Assembly (NCBI GenBank): GCA_043721315.1
Contig: JAYSQZ010000077.1
Span: forward strand, 1-64,000
Source of the DNA: Elstera sp043721315
Lineage (GTDB): Bacteria > Pseudomonadota > Alphaproteobacteria > Elsterales > Elsteraceae
Length of the DNA stretch: 64,000 nucleotides
Reading direction: 5' to 3'
The notes beneath the pieces were generated by a model, which saw only the letters and a program-made list of their open reading frames with translations, did no database searches and had not been told where the DNA came from. A program made the position numbers and the translations under genes. Shown here one piece after another: positions 1 to 8,475 of this stretch (positions are counted from its first letter, which is position 1; each line of letters begins with the position of its first letter).

Positions 1-963
1 GAAGCCTTTATCAGCCCGCGCGGTAATCAGGCGGGAGCCGAAGCGCTGACTGACCAAGGTGGCATCGCCCAACAGTTCCACCGAATAAACCGCTTGGTGG
101 AAATGGCCGTGCGCCGGATCGGTGAGGCGCAAATCTTCGGCGCGAATGCCTAAGACGACACCTTGGCGCGACCCTTGGAAGGGCAGAGGCACGCTCACCC
201 CCTCCGCGCGGAACTGGCCTTCGACAATATCGCCGTCGATCAAATTCATCGGCGGCGAGCCGATAAACCCGGCGACGAACAGATTGGTGGGGTTGTTGTA
301 AATATCGGTCGGCGTGCCGAGTTGGCGGATGCGGCCTTTTTCCATCACGGCCACCCTGTCGGCCAACGTCATCGCCTCTACCTGATCGTGAGTGACGTAG
401 ATGGTGGTCACGTTCAGTCGGTGATGCAGGTGTTTGATTTCGGCGCGCATGGTGATGCGGAGCTTGGCATCGAGGTTCGACAGCGGCTCGTCCATCAAGA
501 AGCAGTTAGGCTGGCGCACAATCGCCCGCGCTAGGGCAACGCGCTGGCGCTGCCCGCCGGAGAGGGCTTTTGGTTTGCGCTCCAGAAACTCGGTCAACTC
601 CACCATCTCGGCGGCTGCGCGCACTTTGGCGTCATGCTCGGCGCTGGGAATGCCGCGTACTTTGAGCGGAAAGCGGATGTTTTCATAAACCGACAGATGC
701 GCGTAAAGCCCGTAAGACTGAAAGACCATCGCAATATCGCGGTCTTTCGGCTCCAGATCGTTTACGCGGCGGTCGCCGATATAGACATCGCCGAAGGTTG
801 GATCGTCCAGCCCCGCGACCATTCGCATACTGGTGGTCTTGCCGCAACCGGAGGGGCCGAGCAGCACGATGAACTCGCGGTCGGCAATATCGAGCGAGAG
901 GTTATCCACCCCCACGAACGATCCCCAGCGCTTAGTGATATTGGAAAAACGGATAGATGCCAT
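1..963 (-). CDS. Sugar ABC transporter ATP-binding protein, UgpC/MalK type (partial)
   Basis: This is the ATPase of a CUT1-type carbohydrate importer and hydrolyses ATP on the cytoplasmic face. The gene starts with ATG at 963 and runs off the left edge, so 321 residues are present and the C-terminus is missing. Walker A (GPSGCGKTT) lies near residue 36, the signature LSGGQRQ near 134 and Walker B (FLMDE) near 155. After residue 240 comes the TOBE/OB regulatory domain seen in MalK and UgpC. The permease gene ends 11 bp upstream, so it is last in the preserved part of a binding protein-permease-permease-ATPase operon. The substrate cannot be told from sequence. The family call is secure. Confidence 0.93.
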   Translation of the reverse strand, partial: MASIRFSNITKRWGSFVGVDNLSLDIADREFIVLLGPSGCGKTTSMRMVAGLDDPTFGDVYIGDRRVNDLEPKDRDIAMVFQSYGLYAHLSVYENIRFPLKVRGIPSAEHDAKVRAAAEMVELTEFLERKPKALSGGQRQRVALARAIVRQPNCFLMDEPLSNLDAKLRITMRAEIKHLHHRLNVTTIYVTHDQVEAMTLADRVAVMEKGRIRQLGTPTDIYNNPTNLFVAGFIGSPPMNLIDGDIVEGQFRAEGVSVPLPFQGSRQGVVLGIRAEDLRLTDPAHGHFHQAVYSVELLGDATLVSQRFGSRLITARADKGF

Positions 964-974
964 CGCGGTGCTCC

Positions 975-1811
975 CTAACCCTTGACCGCGCCCTGCACCA
1001 ACCCGGACACGAGTTGGCGCTGGAAGAACAGCACAAGGAAAATCAGCGGAATAGTAACCGAAACTGCGCCTGCGATGCCCTGCATCAGCTTATAGGCGTC
1101 GTCATCGGCGTTGATGTAGGCCGAAAGGCCAGCGGTCATCGTCTGCTTATCGGCATTCATCAACTGCGAAGAAATAAGGAAATCATTGTAGGCGAGCAGG
1201 AAGGAGAACAACCCGGTCGTCACAATCCCCGGCCACATCACCGGCACGATAACGCGGAAAAACGCCCCTGCCCGCGTGCAGCCATCCACCAGCGCCGCTT
1301 CGTCCAGATCCTTCGGGATATTGGCAAAGAAACTACGGAGCATCCAAATCGTGAAGGGCTGGTTGATCGCGACGAGAACGATGATGAGGGTCTCGTAGCG
1401 GTTCCAAATACCAAGCTCGGCAAACGCCAGTTGATAGCCGGGCAGCAGAGTAGAATGGGGCAGAGCGCGGAACACCAAAGCCACCATGAGCAGCCAGAAC
1501 CCCAGATTGCCCTCGTAGCGCGACAGGGCGTAGCCTGCGAGGCACCCGATGCTCAGGGAAACACAGAGCACGCCCAAGGTGACAATCACCGAGTTGAGGA
1601 ACTTGACGTAGAACTGATCGACGACCCAAAGCTCGTAGTAATTCTCTAGCGTAAACGGCGCGAGCAGTTGCGGCGGCACCGAAAAGGCATCGACCGGCAC
1701 CCGCACTGAAATAAGCGCCATCCACAGGAATGGGAAAGCCGCGAGGATCACCCACAGTCCCAGGCCGACAGTGAGCAACCCGGCCAGCGAGCGACTGGAT
1801 TTGCGCGCCAT
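975..1811 (-). CDS. Sugar ABC transporter permease, MalG/UgpE type
   Basis: An inner-membrane permease of the binding-protein-dependent transport family, 278 residues, with about six hydrophobic segments. The EAA loop that contacts the ATPase reads EAALVDGCTRAGAFFRVIVP, near residue 185. I chose the ATG at 1811 rather than an upstream in-frame codon at 1841. It has a good ribosome binding site (GGAAGGAG) about 7 bases before it, and it follows the stop of the preceding permease gene (1814) directly. It forms a heterodimer with the product of the next gene upstream. The substrate is unknown, probably a sugar or sugar derivative. Confidence 0.92.
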   Translation of the reverse strand: MARKSSRSLAGLLTVGLGLWVILAAFPFLWMALISVRVPVDAFSVPPQLLAPFTLENYYELWVVDQFYVKFLNSVIVTLGVLCVSLSIGCLAGYALSRYEGNLGFWLLMVALVFRALPHSTLLPGYQLAFAELGIWNRYETLIIVLVAINQPFTIWMLRSFFANIPKDLDEAALVDGCTRAGAFFRVIVPVMWPGIVTTGLFSFLLAYNDFLISSQLMNADKQTMTAGLSAYINADDDAYKLMQGIAGAVSVTIPLIFLVLFFQRQLVSGLVQGAVKG

Positions 1812-1813
1812 AG

Positions 1814-2869
1814 TCACGCTCCTTCCCGGTGCGTCCGCCACGTGCGGAGAATAAGGGGGATCAACAGCAGCAGAATACCCACCACGGTCAGCAGGGCCGC
1901 CGCGCTGGCCTTATGGAAATTTTGCTCACCGTTCAGCAGATAGTAAGTGAGATACTGTAGGGAACTCGCGCCTTGCCCAGCAGAAAACACCAAAATCGGC
2001 TCGAACACTCGGTAAGCATCCATAATGTGAATAAGCGTAACGAAGCTGAACAGCGGCGCTAAGTGCGGCATAATCACATAGCGCACACTCTGCCAGCGCG
2101 ACGCACCATCGACCACTGCGGCCTCTACGGCATCCTGCGGCACGGTCTGCAATCCGGCATACAGCACGATGAAGGCAAAGGGCACCACGTGCCACAGCCC
2201 GTAAAGAATCACCAGAAACCCCGTGGTGAAAGCGTTTTGCAAAAAGTAGATTTTTCCAAAACCCAGGGATTGCAGCATCACGGTAATCACGGCGTTATCG
2301 AGAAACAGCCATTTGATCGAGAGCGCCCCCACCACGGGGGTAATCACGAAGGGCAGCAAGGATGCGAAAATCAGCGGGCCTTTCAGCGGCTTCACAACGG
2401 CATGGACGCCGAGAGCAATCAGAAAACCGAAAATCAGCACCAGCGGCGTTGTGATCGCTGTGTAAAACAGCGTGAAACTGAGTGCGCCCCAGAACGACAG
2501 GTTCGCAATATCGCCCCACACGCCGCCCACCTGCTCGGGCCAGGATTGTGGTGCGCCGGTTATGGGATTAGTGCTGCGGTCAGCGGCAAAGGCCCGCTCC
2601 ATCCCATCGACATCCAAGACCGACAGGAAGTTTTTAAGACCGTAAAACTCCCACACTTTCACCGGCTTGCCGGTTTCGTCCAGCACGGGGCGTGGTTGCG
2701 TGCGGACAAACGTGCCGGTCGGCGTGTTCTGCTCGACGCGCACCATTTCCGTCTTGGTGTAAGAATTCCACAGGCTAAGGCCGACTACGCCGACCAAGGG
2801 CAGCGCAATGAGCAAGATCATCGCCACCACCGAGGGTAGGACAAATCCGATGAGAGTTTTCAGGCGCAT
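1814..2869 (-). CDS. Sugar ABC transporter permease, MalF/UgpA type
   Basis: The second inner-membrane permease of the left-edge sugar importer. The reading frame is open from 2959, but the hydrophobic N-terminus begins at MRLKTLIGF, so I favour ATG at 2869; another ATG at 2884 is possible. Between the first and second membrane segments there is an insert of roughly 110 residues that should face the periplasm, which is typical of MalF-like subunits. The EAA loop (EAAVVDGASRWQSVRYVIMP) is near the C-terminal third. A hairpin separates it from the binding-protein gene upstream. Confidence 0.9.
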   Translation of the reverse strand: MRLKTLIGFVLPSVVAMILLIALPLVGVVGLSLWNSYTKTEMVRVEQNTPTGTFVRTQPRPVLDETGKPVKVWEFYGLKNFLSVLDVDGMERAFAADRSTNPITGAPQSWPEQVGGVWGDIANLSFWGALSFTLFYTAITTPLVLIFGFLIALGVHAVVKPLKGPLIFASLLPFVITPVVGALSIKWLFLDNAVITVMLQSLGFGKIYFLQNAFTTGFLVILYGLWHVVPFAFIVLYAGLQTVPQDAVEAAVVDGASRWQSVRYVIMPHLAPLFSFVTLIHIMDAYRVFEPILVFSAGQGASSLQYLTYYLLNGEQNFHKASAAALLTVVGILLLLIPLILRTWRTHREGA

Positions 2870-2920
2870 GGGCGTGGATCCCATCCTTCTCGATGCACGG
2901 AGCGGCATCGAGCCTAAAGG

Positions 2921-2957
2921 AAAAACGGGGAAGACGGCGGGAGAAAGCCGCCTTCCC
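2921..2957 (-). terminator. Intra-operon hairpin with U-run after the binding-protein gene
   Basis: Read on the minus strand, GGGAAGGCGG and CCGCCGTCTTCCC form a stem with a three-base bulge, followed two bases later by a run of five T. It lies between the solute-binding-protein gene and the first permease gene. It resembles a leaky intrinsic terminator or a 3'-end stabiliser that would keep binding-protein mRNA more abundant than permease mRNA. The function is inferred. Confidence 0.6.
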
Positions 2958-2990
2958 ACGAGGGCGCGAACTAGGGAGGTTAAGCCACGC

Positions 2991-4238
2991 CTATTTCAGA
3001 TAACCCTTTTCCTTGGCCGATTGGGTATAGGCGCGCGTGGCCTCAGAGAGTGCCTGTTCCGCCGTTTTGCGCCCCGCAAGATAATCGCCTACCTGCTGCC
3101 CCAACGCGCCAAGCACGAGGGCGAAGTAAGGCTCAGTGGGGAAACCGGGGGCTTTTGCGGCCACCGAGTCTTGCACACCCTTGGCGTATTGGCTGGTCGA
3201 AATGCCAGGGCGTAGCCAGTTGGCAAGGTCCGGCGCGGCCTTCATTGTTTCCAGCTTGGTTGCTTCCATCAGCAGCAGAAACGCCGTTTCGCGGTCGCCC
3301 TTCATGCTGCGCGGCATGATGAACGCATCCCAGAACTGCGTGGTTGCGGCAGGCGATCCGGCCAGGGCCGCAGGGGCGGCAGCGAAACCAACCTTGCCGA
3401 CGACCTTCGAGACCTTGGCGTCATCCATCGCCGCCGCGCGGGTGGCCCACAAAATCCCGAGGGCCGTAGTCCCCTGCTGGAAGGCGGTTGTCACGTCCCC
3501 CGTAGCGAGACCCAAGGCGTTCGGGGACATGTAACCCACGAGATCTTTCATCGTGGCTAAGGTTTTCAGCGCTTCCGGGCTTTGGAACTTCGCCTCGGCA
3601 GAGCCATCGGTGAAGAATTTACCGCCTTCGGACAGGTAAATATTGGTGAACTCATTCGCCAAATCCCAGCCGGGCTTATAAGCGGCGGAGAACGGGTTTT
3701 CGACAGCACCAACCTCTTTCAGCTTTTTGGCGGCGGCCAGAACTTCCGCGTAGGTTTTCGGCACGGGGATATTATGCTGCTCCAGCAAATCCTTGCGGTA
3801 AAACAGATGCTGAAGGTTGGTTTGGAAAGCGATCCCATAGACTTCTTTGCCGATGGTAATCAGCATCGACGGATGAATATCGTATTTCGCCTGATATTTC
3901 CCGACTAGATCGGTGATCGGTTGCAAACTGCCATTGGCAGCAAGAGTGGTGAAGGAGGCCGTGCCGACCTGCGCTAGATCGAACGGCGACGCCCCAGAGC
4001 CGAACGCCTGTTCCACCTCTTCCCTTAACTGAGACGTTAGCTTGACGTTTACCGTTAGCCCGTCCTTGGCGCACGCCTTCATCGCGGCGGCCATATGGTC
4101 CAGTACAGGGAAGGAGTTGGCGAGCACATTGATGGTGCCGGTGCGGCCCGTAAAACCGCAGTCCGCCAGCGCGGGGGTTGCCGCGAGAAGGCTTAGGGCG
4201 GCCCCGCTAAGGAGGGCGGATACTGAAACTCTTTGCAT
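2991..4238 (-). CDS. Extracellular solute-binding protein, family 1 (sugar type)
   Basis: A periplasmic ligand-binding protein of 415 residues that should deliver substrate to the two permeases downstream. The N-terminus is a classic Sec signal peptide, with a hydrophobic core and cleavage after the Ala-Leu-Ala near residue 25. The body matches the MalE/UgpB-like family 1 fold, including the FYRKDLLEQHNIPVPKTYAEVL segment split here as FYRKDLLEQHNI and PVPKTYAEVL, which is typical of these proteins. It is the first gene of the minus-strand operon. The ROK regulator gene lies divergently 444 bp away and is a candidate controller. The ligand is unknown. Confidence 0.92.
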   Translation of the reverse strand: MQRVSVSALLSGAALSLLAATPALADCGFTGRTGTINVLANSFPVLDHMAAAMKACAKDGLTVNVKLTSQLREEVEQAFGSGASPFDLAQVGTASFTTLAANGSLQPITDLVGKYQAKYDIHPSMLITIGKEVYGIAFQTNLQHLFYRKDLLEQHNIPVPKTYAEVLAAAKKLKEVGAVENPFSAAYKPGWDLANEFTNIYLSEGGKFFTDGSAEAKFQSPEALKTLATMKDLVGYMSPNALGLATGDVTTAFQQGTTALGILWATRAAAMDDAKVSKVVGKVGFAAAPAALAGSPAATTQFWDAFIMPRSMKGDRETAFLLLMEATKLETMKAAPDLANWLRPGISTSQYAKGVQDSVAAKAPGFPTEPYFALVLGALGQQVGDYLAGRKTAEQALSEATRAYTQSAKEKGYLK

Positions 4239-4682
4239 GAAACTATCTCCGGTTAGCCGCCCTCAGGCGGATCAGACTGCGTCCCTGTTCGGAAAATCGG
4301 CACCGTTTACCGGTGTCCTTTAGGCGGAAAACTAAAACCACCATCTCACTTACCTCAAAACGCTACGGGATTTTGACTACGTATGCAAGAGCGATCAGCG
4401 TGGTTTTTAAGGTACTCGTTTGGTATCGTCCCCGTGCAGTGGCGCGTTCGTAAAATGCGAGATGAAGGATCAATATAAGCCTCATCCAGACGCTCTCCCC
4501 CCAATTCTGCCACAGCTCCAGCGCCCTTTGGGCATGGCATTTAGAGACGAATGCAAGATTATAAAGCGCTGTTTCATCCTCCATTCCAGCGGGGTGAAGG
4601 GAGCGGGATAGGGCCTTGTTTTCGTCGGTGGATTAACGGCTAGTTCACAAGGCAGAACCGCAGAGTGAATAAGTAGGCTAAA
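4239..4682. promoter_or_regulatory. Divergent intergenic region between sugar importer and ROK regulator
   Basis: 444 bp without a convincing gene. It should hold the promoters of the minus-strand sugar importer and of the plus-strand regulator. A short inverted repeat, CACCG-TTTAC-CGGTG, lies at 4301-4315. Short open frames on both strands (for example 4363-4584 minus and 4420-4611 plus) have no ribosome binding sites or recognisable domains, and I do not call them. No copy of the AT-rich palindrome found upstream of xylF is visible here. Confidence 0.5.
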
Positions 4683-5894
4683 ATGACGAGCGCGATGAAA
4701 ACGGCTGATTCGGAGTGGATGCGCGCGATTAACCGCTTCCATGTGCTCGATTGTTTGCGACGGCACGAGCCGATTGCCCGAATTGAACTCGCGCACCGCA
4801 CGCGCCTGTCGCCTGCCACGATTTCGGTGATTGTGCAGGATTTGCAAACCGAAGGTCTCGTGACCCTCGCTCAAGAGCAAGAAGAGATTAGCGGTCGCGG
4901 GCGGCCTAGGGTCATGTTGCGCTTGCGTGCCGATGCGGCGGCGGTCTTGGGCGTCAATATCTCCTCTGATCGGCTGACCTTCAGCGTCGCCAACTTGAAG
5001 GCGGAGGAGGTTTACGCTCTGTCTCTGCCAGCGCTGCCAAAGCGGGACGGGGTGGCGGCGACCTTGGCCCTTATCGAGGCGGGGCTGCGCCGGGTAAGTG
5101 AAGAAGCCGCGCTGCCGCTCAATCAAATCGCCGGGGTTGGCATTGCACTGCCGGGTATAATTGATGCCGCCAGTGGCATTTGCCATTGGAGTCCGCTGTT
5201 TGGCGATGGGCCATTGCCCTTGGCCGAGTCGCTCAGCCAGGCCCTCGGAGTGCCTTGCGTGATGGATAACGAGGCACGCCTCGTGGCGTTGGCCGAAGTC
5301 TGGTTCGGCGCGCCCGATCAAAGCGATAATTTTTTGGTGGTCACACTCGATCAGGGCCTCGGCATGGCGATTGTCACGGGGGGTGAGATTTTGCGCGGTG
5401 GCTTCGGCCTTGGAACCGAGTTCGGCCACACACGCCATCGGGCCGAGGGGCCGCAGTGCCAATGCGGCAAACTTGGGTGCCTTGAAGCCTATACCGCCGA
5501 CTATGCTATCGCCCGCGCCGCCGCGCCGTTTCTACCGAACCAACCGGGAGCTTCGCCGCGCGACCGATTGGAGCAGGCGATTGCCGCTGCCCACGCGGGC
5601 CGTGCGGACGTGCAAGCGGTTTTTGCGGAGGCAGGGGCCGCGCTCGGTCAAGCCCTTGCGAACGTCTGCAATCTGTTGAATCCAACGCGGGTTATTCTAG
5701 CAGGGTCCGGCGTGCGGGCGGGGGACTTGCTTCTAAAGCCGCTAACAGCCGCCTTCGATGCCGGGCTGATTGCGCCGCTGGTGGGGAAAATCCCGCTCCG
5801 ACCGTTGCCTGATGGACTCGATTTATGGGCGCGCGGGGCGGCGGCGTTGGTGGTGCGCGGGCTTTATTCGGCCCCCTGGCACCGCCGAGCGTAA
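4683..5894 (+). CDS. ROK-family transcriptional regulator (candidate xylose repressor)
   Basis: A 403-residue ROK protein. Residues about 15-60 form a winged helix-turn-helix (RIELAHRTRLSPATISVIVQ). The rest is a sugar-kinase-like fold with the ROK zinc motif CQCGKLGCLEAY near residue 258 and the nearby zinc-ligand His in EFGHTRH. NagC, Mlc and XylR regulators share this layout, and it binds sugar as effector rather than acting as a kinase. It sits 242 bp upstream of xylF in the same direction, with a NagC/Mlc-like palindrome between them, so it probably represses xylFHGAB. It could also control the divergent sugar importer. Its stop codon lies inside the first of three tandem repeats. A second in-frame ATG at 4695 is possible. 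Confidence 0.88.
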   Translation: MTSAMKTADSEWMRAINRFHVLDCLRRHEPIARIELAHRTRLSPATISVIVQDLQTEGLVTLAQEQEEISGRGRPRVMLRLRADAAAVLGVNISSDRLTFSVANLKAEEVYALSLPALPKRDGVAATLALIEAGLRRVSEEAALPLNQIAGVGIALPGIIDAASGICHWSPLFGDGPLPLAESLSQALGVPCVMDNEARLVALAEVWFGAPDQSDNFLVVTLDQGLGMAIVTGGEILRGGFGLGTEFGHTRHRAEGPQCQCGKLGCLEAYTADYAIARAAAPFLPNQPGASPRDRLEQAIAAAHAGRADVQAVFAEAGAALGQALANVCNLLNPTRVILAGSGVRAGDLLLKPLTAAFDAGLIAPLVGKIPLRPLPDGLDLWARGAAALVVRGLYSAPWHRRA

Positions 5895-5978
5895 GATCGG
5901 CCTCCGATTAAGTCTCCGAGCGTAAGATCGGCCTCCGATTAAGTTTTCGAGCGTAAGATCGGCATTCGATTGATCAGA
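5886..5978 (+). repeat. Three tandem 31-bp repeats with internal dyad
   Basis: Three consecutive 31-bp units start at 5886, 5917 and 5948. The first two are near identical and the third has diverged at its end. Each carries ATCGG-CCT-CCGAT or a variant, at 5896-5908, 5927-5939 and 5958-5970. The first unit overlaps the last codons and stop of the ROK gene. Spacing of about three helical turns would put the dyads on the same DNA face, as in a multi-site operator. They could also form small hairpins in RNA. Confidence 0.85.
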
Positions 5979-6011
5979 GAGCGCTTGCAATCGGCGTGAA
6001 GTGGTTTTACC

Positions 6012-6036
6012 ATTTATTTTAGCATCCAAAATAAAT
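6012..6036. promoter_or_regulatory. Perfect palindrome, candidate ROK (XylR) operator
   Basis: ATTTATTTT (6012-6020) and AAAATAAAT (6028-6036) are exact inverted repeats separated by seven bases. This closely matches the known NagC/Mlc operator form, a TTATTT arm and its complement flanking a short GC-containing centre. It lies 100 bp before the xylF start and downstream of a ROK regulator gene, so it is very likely that regulator's site. The direct repeat AGTGGTTTTACC occurs at about 6000 and again at about 6069. Confidence 0.75.
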
Positions 6037-6136
6037 TGTGCGCTGCACGCAAATCTGGATGAACGGCAGTGGTTTTACCCGCTACCGCAATGCCTAAAAA
6101 GGCCCCAAAGAGGGCCGCCAACTGGAGGAAACGGAT

Positions 6137-7183
6137 ATGAGCTTGAAAACACTGGCCTTAGGTCTTGCTGCAGGCGCGTCGATGCTGGCTTTGGCGAGCG
6201 GCGCGCAGGCGCAGTCGAAACTGATCGTGGGCGTGTCCTGGTCCAATTTCCAGGAAGAGCGCTGGAAGATTGATGAAGCCGCTATCAAAAAGCAACTCGC
6301 CAGCGTGGGTGCGGAATACATTAGCGCCGATGCTCAGTCGAACCCGCAAAAGCAGCTTGCCGATGTGGAAAGCCTGATTGCGCGCGGGGCTAAGGCGCTG
6401 ATTGTGTTGGCGCAAGACGCGCAGGCCATTCAACCCGCCGTGGCCAAAGCCAAGGCCGAAAAAATCCCGGTCCTTGGCTATGATCGCCTCATCGAAGTGC
6501 CGGGCGTTTTCTACCTCACTTTCGATAATATCGAAGTGGGCCGGATGATGGCGCGCGAAATTCAAAAGGCGAAACCAACCGGCAATTACGTCTTCATCAA
6601 AGGCTATAACGCCGATCCCAATGCCGATTTTCTGGCGATGGGATCGAAAGAAGTGCTGAAACCCGCCATTGATAAGGGCGATATTAAAATCGTTGGGGAG
6701 CAGTACACGGATCGTTGGTTGCCGGAAAACGCCCAGAAGAATATGGAACAAATTCTGACGGCGACTAATAATAAGGTCGATGCCGTGGTGGCCGCGAACG
6801 ATGGCACGGCAGGCGGCACGGTCGCCGCGCTCACGGCACAGGGGCTAACGGGGATTCCCGTCTCCGGCCAGGATGCCGACCAAGCCGCGCTCAACCGCAT
6901 CGCGCGCGGTCAACAAACCGTGACGATTTGGAAAGATGCGCGCACTCTTGGCCAAAAAGCGGCTGAAGTGGCGGCTGAACTCGCCAAAGGCACTGCGATG
7001 GACAAAATTCCCGGCGCGTTCAAATGGGCCGACGGCCCCAACAAAGTCTCGCTGGATACGATTCTGCTAAAGCCGGTTCCCGTGACCCGCGACAATCTCG
7101 ATGCGGTGATTACCGCTGGTTGGAGCACGAAGGAACAAGTCTGCCGAGGCGCGACGGTCAATCCGCCGGCTGCGTGTAAGTAA
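6137..7183 (+). CDS. xylF: D-xylose ABC transporter substrate-binding protein XylF
   Basis: A periplasmic D-xylose-binding protein of 348 residues. It has a signal peptide ending at AQA near residue 25, followed by a periplasmic-binding/LacI sugar-binding fold. Segments such as NPQKQLADVESLI, LGYDRLI and VSGQDADQAALNRI are characteristic of XylF. A strong ribosome binding site (GGAGGAAA) precedes the ATG. It is the first gene of xylFHGAB, and a hairpin separates it from xylH. Control is probably by the ROK regulator through the palindrome upstream. Confidence 0.95.
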   Translation: MSLKTLALGLAAGASMLALASGAQAQSKLIVGVSWSNFQEERWKIDEAAIKKQLASVGAEYISADAQSNPQKQLADVESLIARGAKALIVLAQDAQAIQPAVAKAKAEKIPVLGYDRLIEVPGVFYLTFDNIEVGRMMAREIQKAKPTGNYVFIKGYNADPNADFLAMGSKEVLKPAIDKGDIKIVGEQYTDRWLPENAQKNMEQILTATNNKVDAVVAANDGTAGGTVAALTAQGLTGIPVSGQDADQAALNRIARGQQTVTIWKDARTLGQKAAEVAAELAKGTAMDKIPGAFKWADGPNKVSLDTILLKPVPVTRDNLDAVITAGWSTKEQVCRGATVNPPAACK

Positions 7184-7195
7184 AAAAAGACGATA

Positions 7196-7219
7196 TCGGG
7201 GGGCCTTCGGGCTTCCCGA
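7196..7219 (+). terminator. Hairpin with TTCG tetraloop after xylF
   Basis: TCGGGGGGCC (7196-7205) pairs with GGCTTCCCGA (7210-7219) using two G-U pairs, around a TTCG tetraloop. No T-run follows directly, so mRNA 3'-end protection or attenuation between xylF and xylH is more likely than full termination. Confidence 0.6.
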
Positions 7220-7255
7220 CACCCCAAAAGAAATGTTCGGCAGAGAGCGGCTTCC

Positions 7256-8458
7256 ATGACGCAAATTTCTATCCGTCGCCTCGCGGCGGCAACGGGGATC
7301 GACACCCGCCTGCTGGCAATGGCCGGGGCGTTGGTTGTCATCGCGGTGATCTTCAATAGTTTCACGCAGGGCGCGTTTCTGTCGCCGCGTAATCTGTGGA
7401 ATTTGGCCGTTCAAACCTCGATGGTCGGCATTCTCACCACCGGCATGGTGTTGGTGATCGTCACGCGGAATATCGACCTGTCGGTGGGATCGGTCTTAGG
7501 GGCTATCGGCATGTTTGCCGCCGTGGTTCAGGTGCAGATTCTGCCGCCCGATGTGTGGTGGAATACGCCGCTAACCATCCTGTGCGCTGTAGCGGTGGGC
7601 ATTACGATTGGCGCGTTTCAGGGCTTCTGGATTGCCTACCGCGCCGTGCCCTCCTTCATCGTGACGTTGGCGGGCCTGCTGATTTTTCGCGGCGTTGCTT
7701 GGATGATGACCGAAGGCCGTACGATTGCGCCGATGGAAGAAAACTTTCAACTGCTTGGCGGCGGGTTGCGCGGCAGTATTGGCGCATTCTGGAGTTGGTT
7801 TTTGGGCGGGCTGGCGATTGCGCTGGTGTTGTTCCGCATCGTCGCGTCGCGTCGGCGTCGGCGGAGTTACGGTTTTGCGGAAAAACCGCTGTGGGGCGAT
7901 CTGCTTACAGGTGGCCTGTGGGTCGGGGCGATTCTCGCCTTCGTGCTGACGATGAATGCCTATAATCGGCCTGGCACGCAGATTCCGCAGGGGATTCCCA
8001 TTCCGGTTCTGCTGCTGATCGGCACAGTGCTGATTATGGAAACGATTGCCCGCACTACCCGCTTCGGTCGCTACGTCTTCGCGTTCGGTGGCAACCCAGA
8101 GGCCGCGCGCCTCGCCGGGATCGACGTGCGGAAGCTGGTGCTGTTGGTGTTCGTTATCATGGGCATTTTGGCAGCGGTGGCGGGAGTTTTGGCGACCGCG
8201 CGGCTCAACGCCGGAGTGAATTCCACCGGCACCTTGGCCGAGCTTTCGGTGATTGCGGCGGTCGTGATCGGTGGCACCAGCCTTGCGGGCGGCGCGGGGT
8301 CGATTGCAGGGGCCATTTTGGGCGCGATCATTATGCAGAGCCTGGAGAACGGCATGGTCCTGCTCGGGCTTCCCAGCGCCTTGCAGCAAGTCGTGATCGG
8401 CTCGGTGCTGATCCTCGCCGTTTGGGCCGATGTCGTTTACCGCCGCCGTGTGGCGTAA
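7256..8458 (+). CDS. xylH: D-xylose ABC transporter permease XylH
   Basis: An inner-membrane permease of the branched-chain/ribose transporter family (CUT2), 400 residues with about ten hydrophobic segments. The conserved motifs include RNIDLSVGSVLG near residue 75 and AVVIGGTSLAGGAGSIAGA near the C-terminus. It also has the longer cytoplasmic stretch (RRRRRSYGF) that distinguishes XylH from RbsC. It lies between xylF and xylG and forms the membrane channel for xylose. Confidence 0.95.
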   Translation: MTQISIRRLAAATGIDTRLLAMAGALVVIAVIFNSFTQGAFLSPRNLWNLAVQTSMVGILTTGMVLVIVTRNIDLSVGSVLGAIGMFAAVVQVQILPPDVWWNTPLTILCAVAVGITIGAFQGFWIAYRAVPSFIVTLAGLLIFRGVAWMMTEGRTIAPMEENFQLLGGGLRGSIGAFWSWFLGGLAIALVLFRIVASRRRRRSYGFAEKPLWGDLLTGGLWVGAILAFVLTMNAYNRPGTQIPQGIPIPVLLLIGTVLIMETIARTTRFGRYVFAFGGNPEAARLAGIDVRKLVLLVFVIMGILAAVAGVLATARLNAGVNSTGTLAELSVIAAVVIGGTSLAGGAGSIAGAILGAIIMQSLENGMVLLGLPSALQQVVIGSVLILAVWADVVYRRRVA

Positions 8459-8475
8459 GTTAGGAGCGTTTGGCT

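Noticed and set aside
4355..4611. Short open frames in the sugar importer/ROK intergenic region
   Set aside because: Overlapping frames on both strands, no ribosome binding sites and no recognisable domain.
4482..5462. Long minus-strand open frame opposite the ROK gene
   Set aside because: It is antisense to a clear ROK protein, has biased composition and no domain or ribosome binding site.
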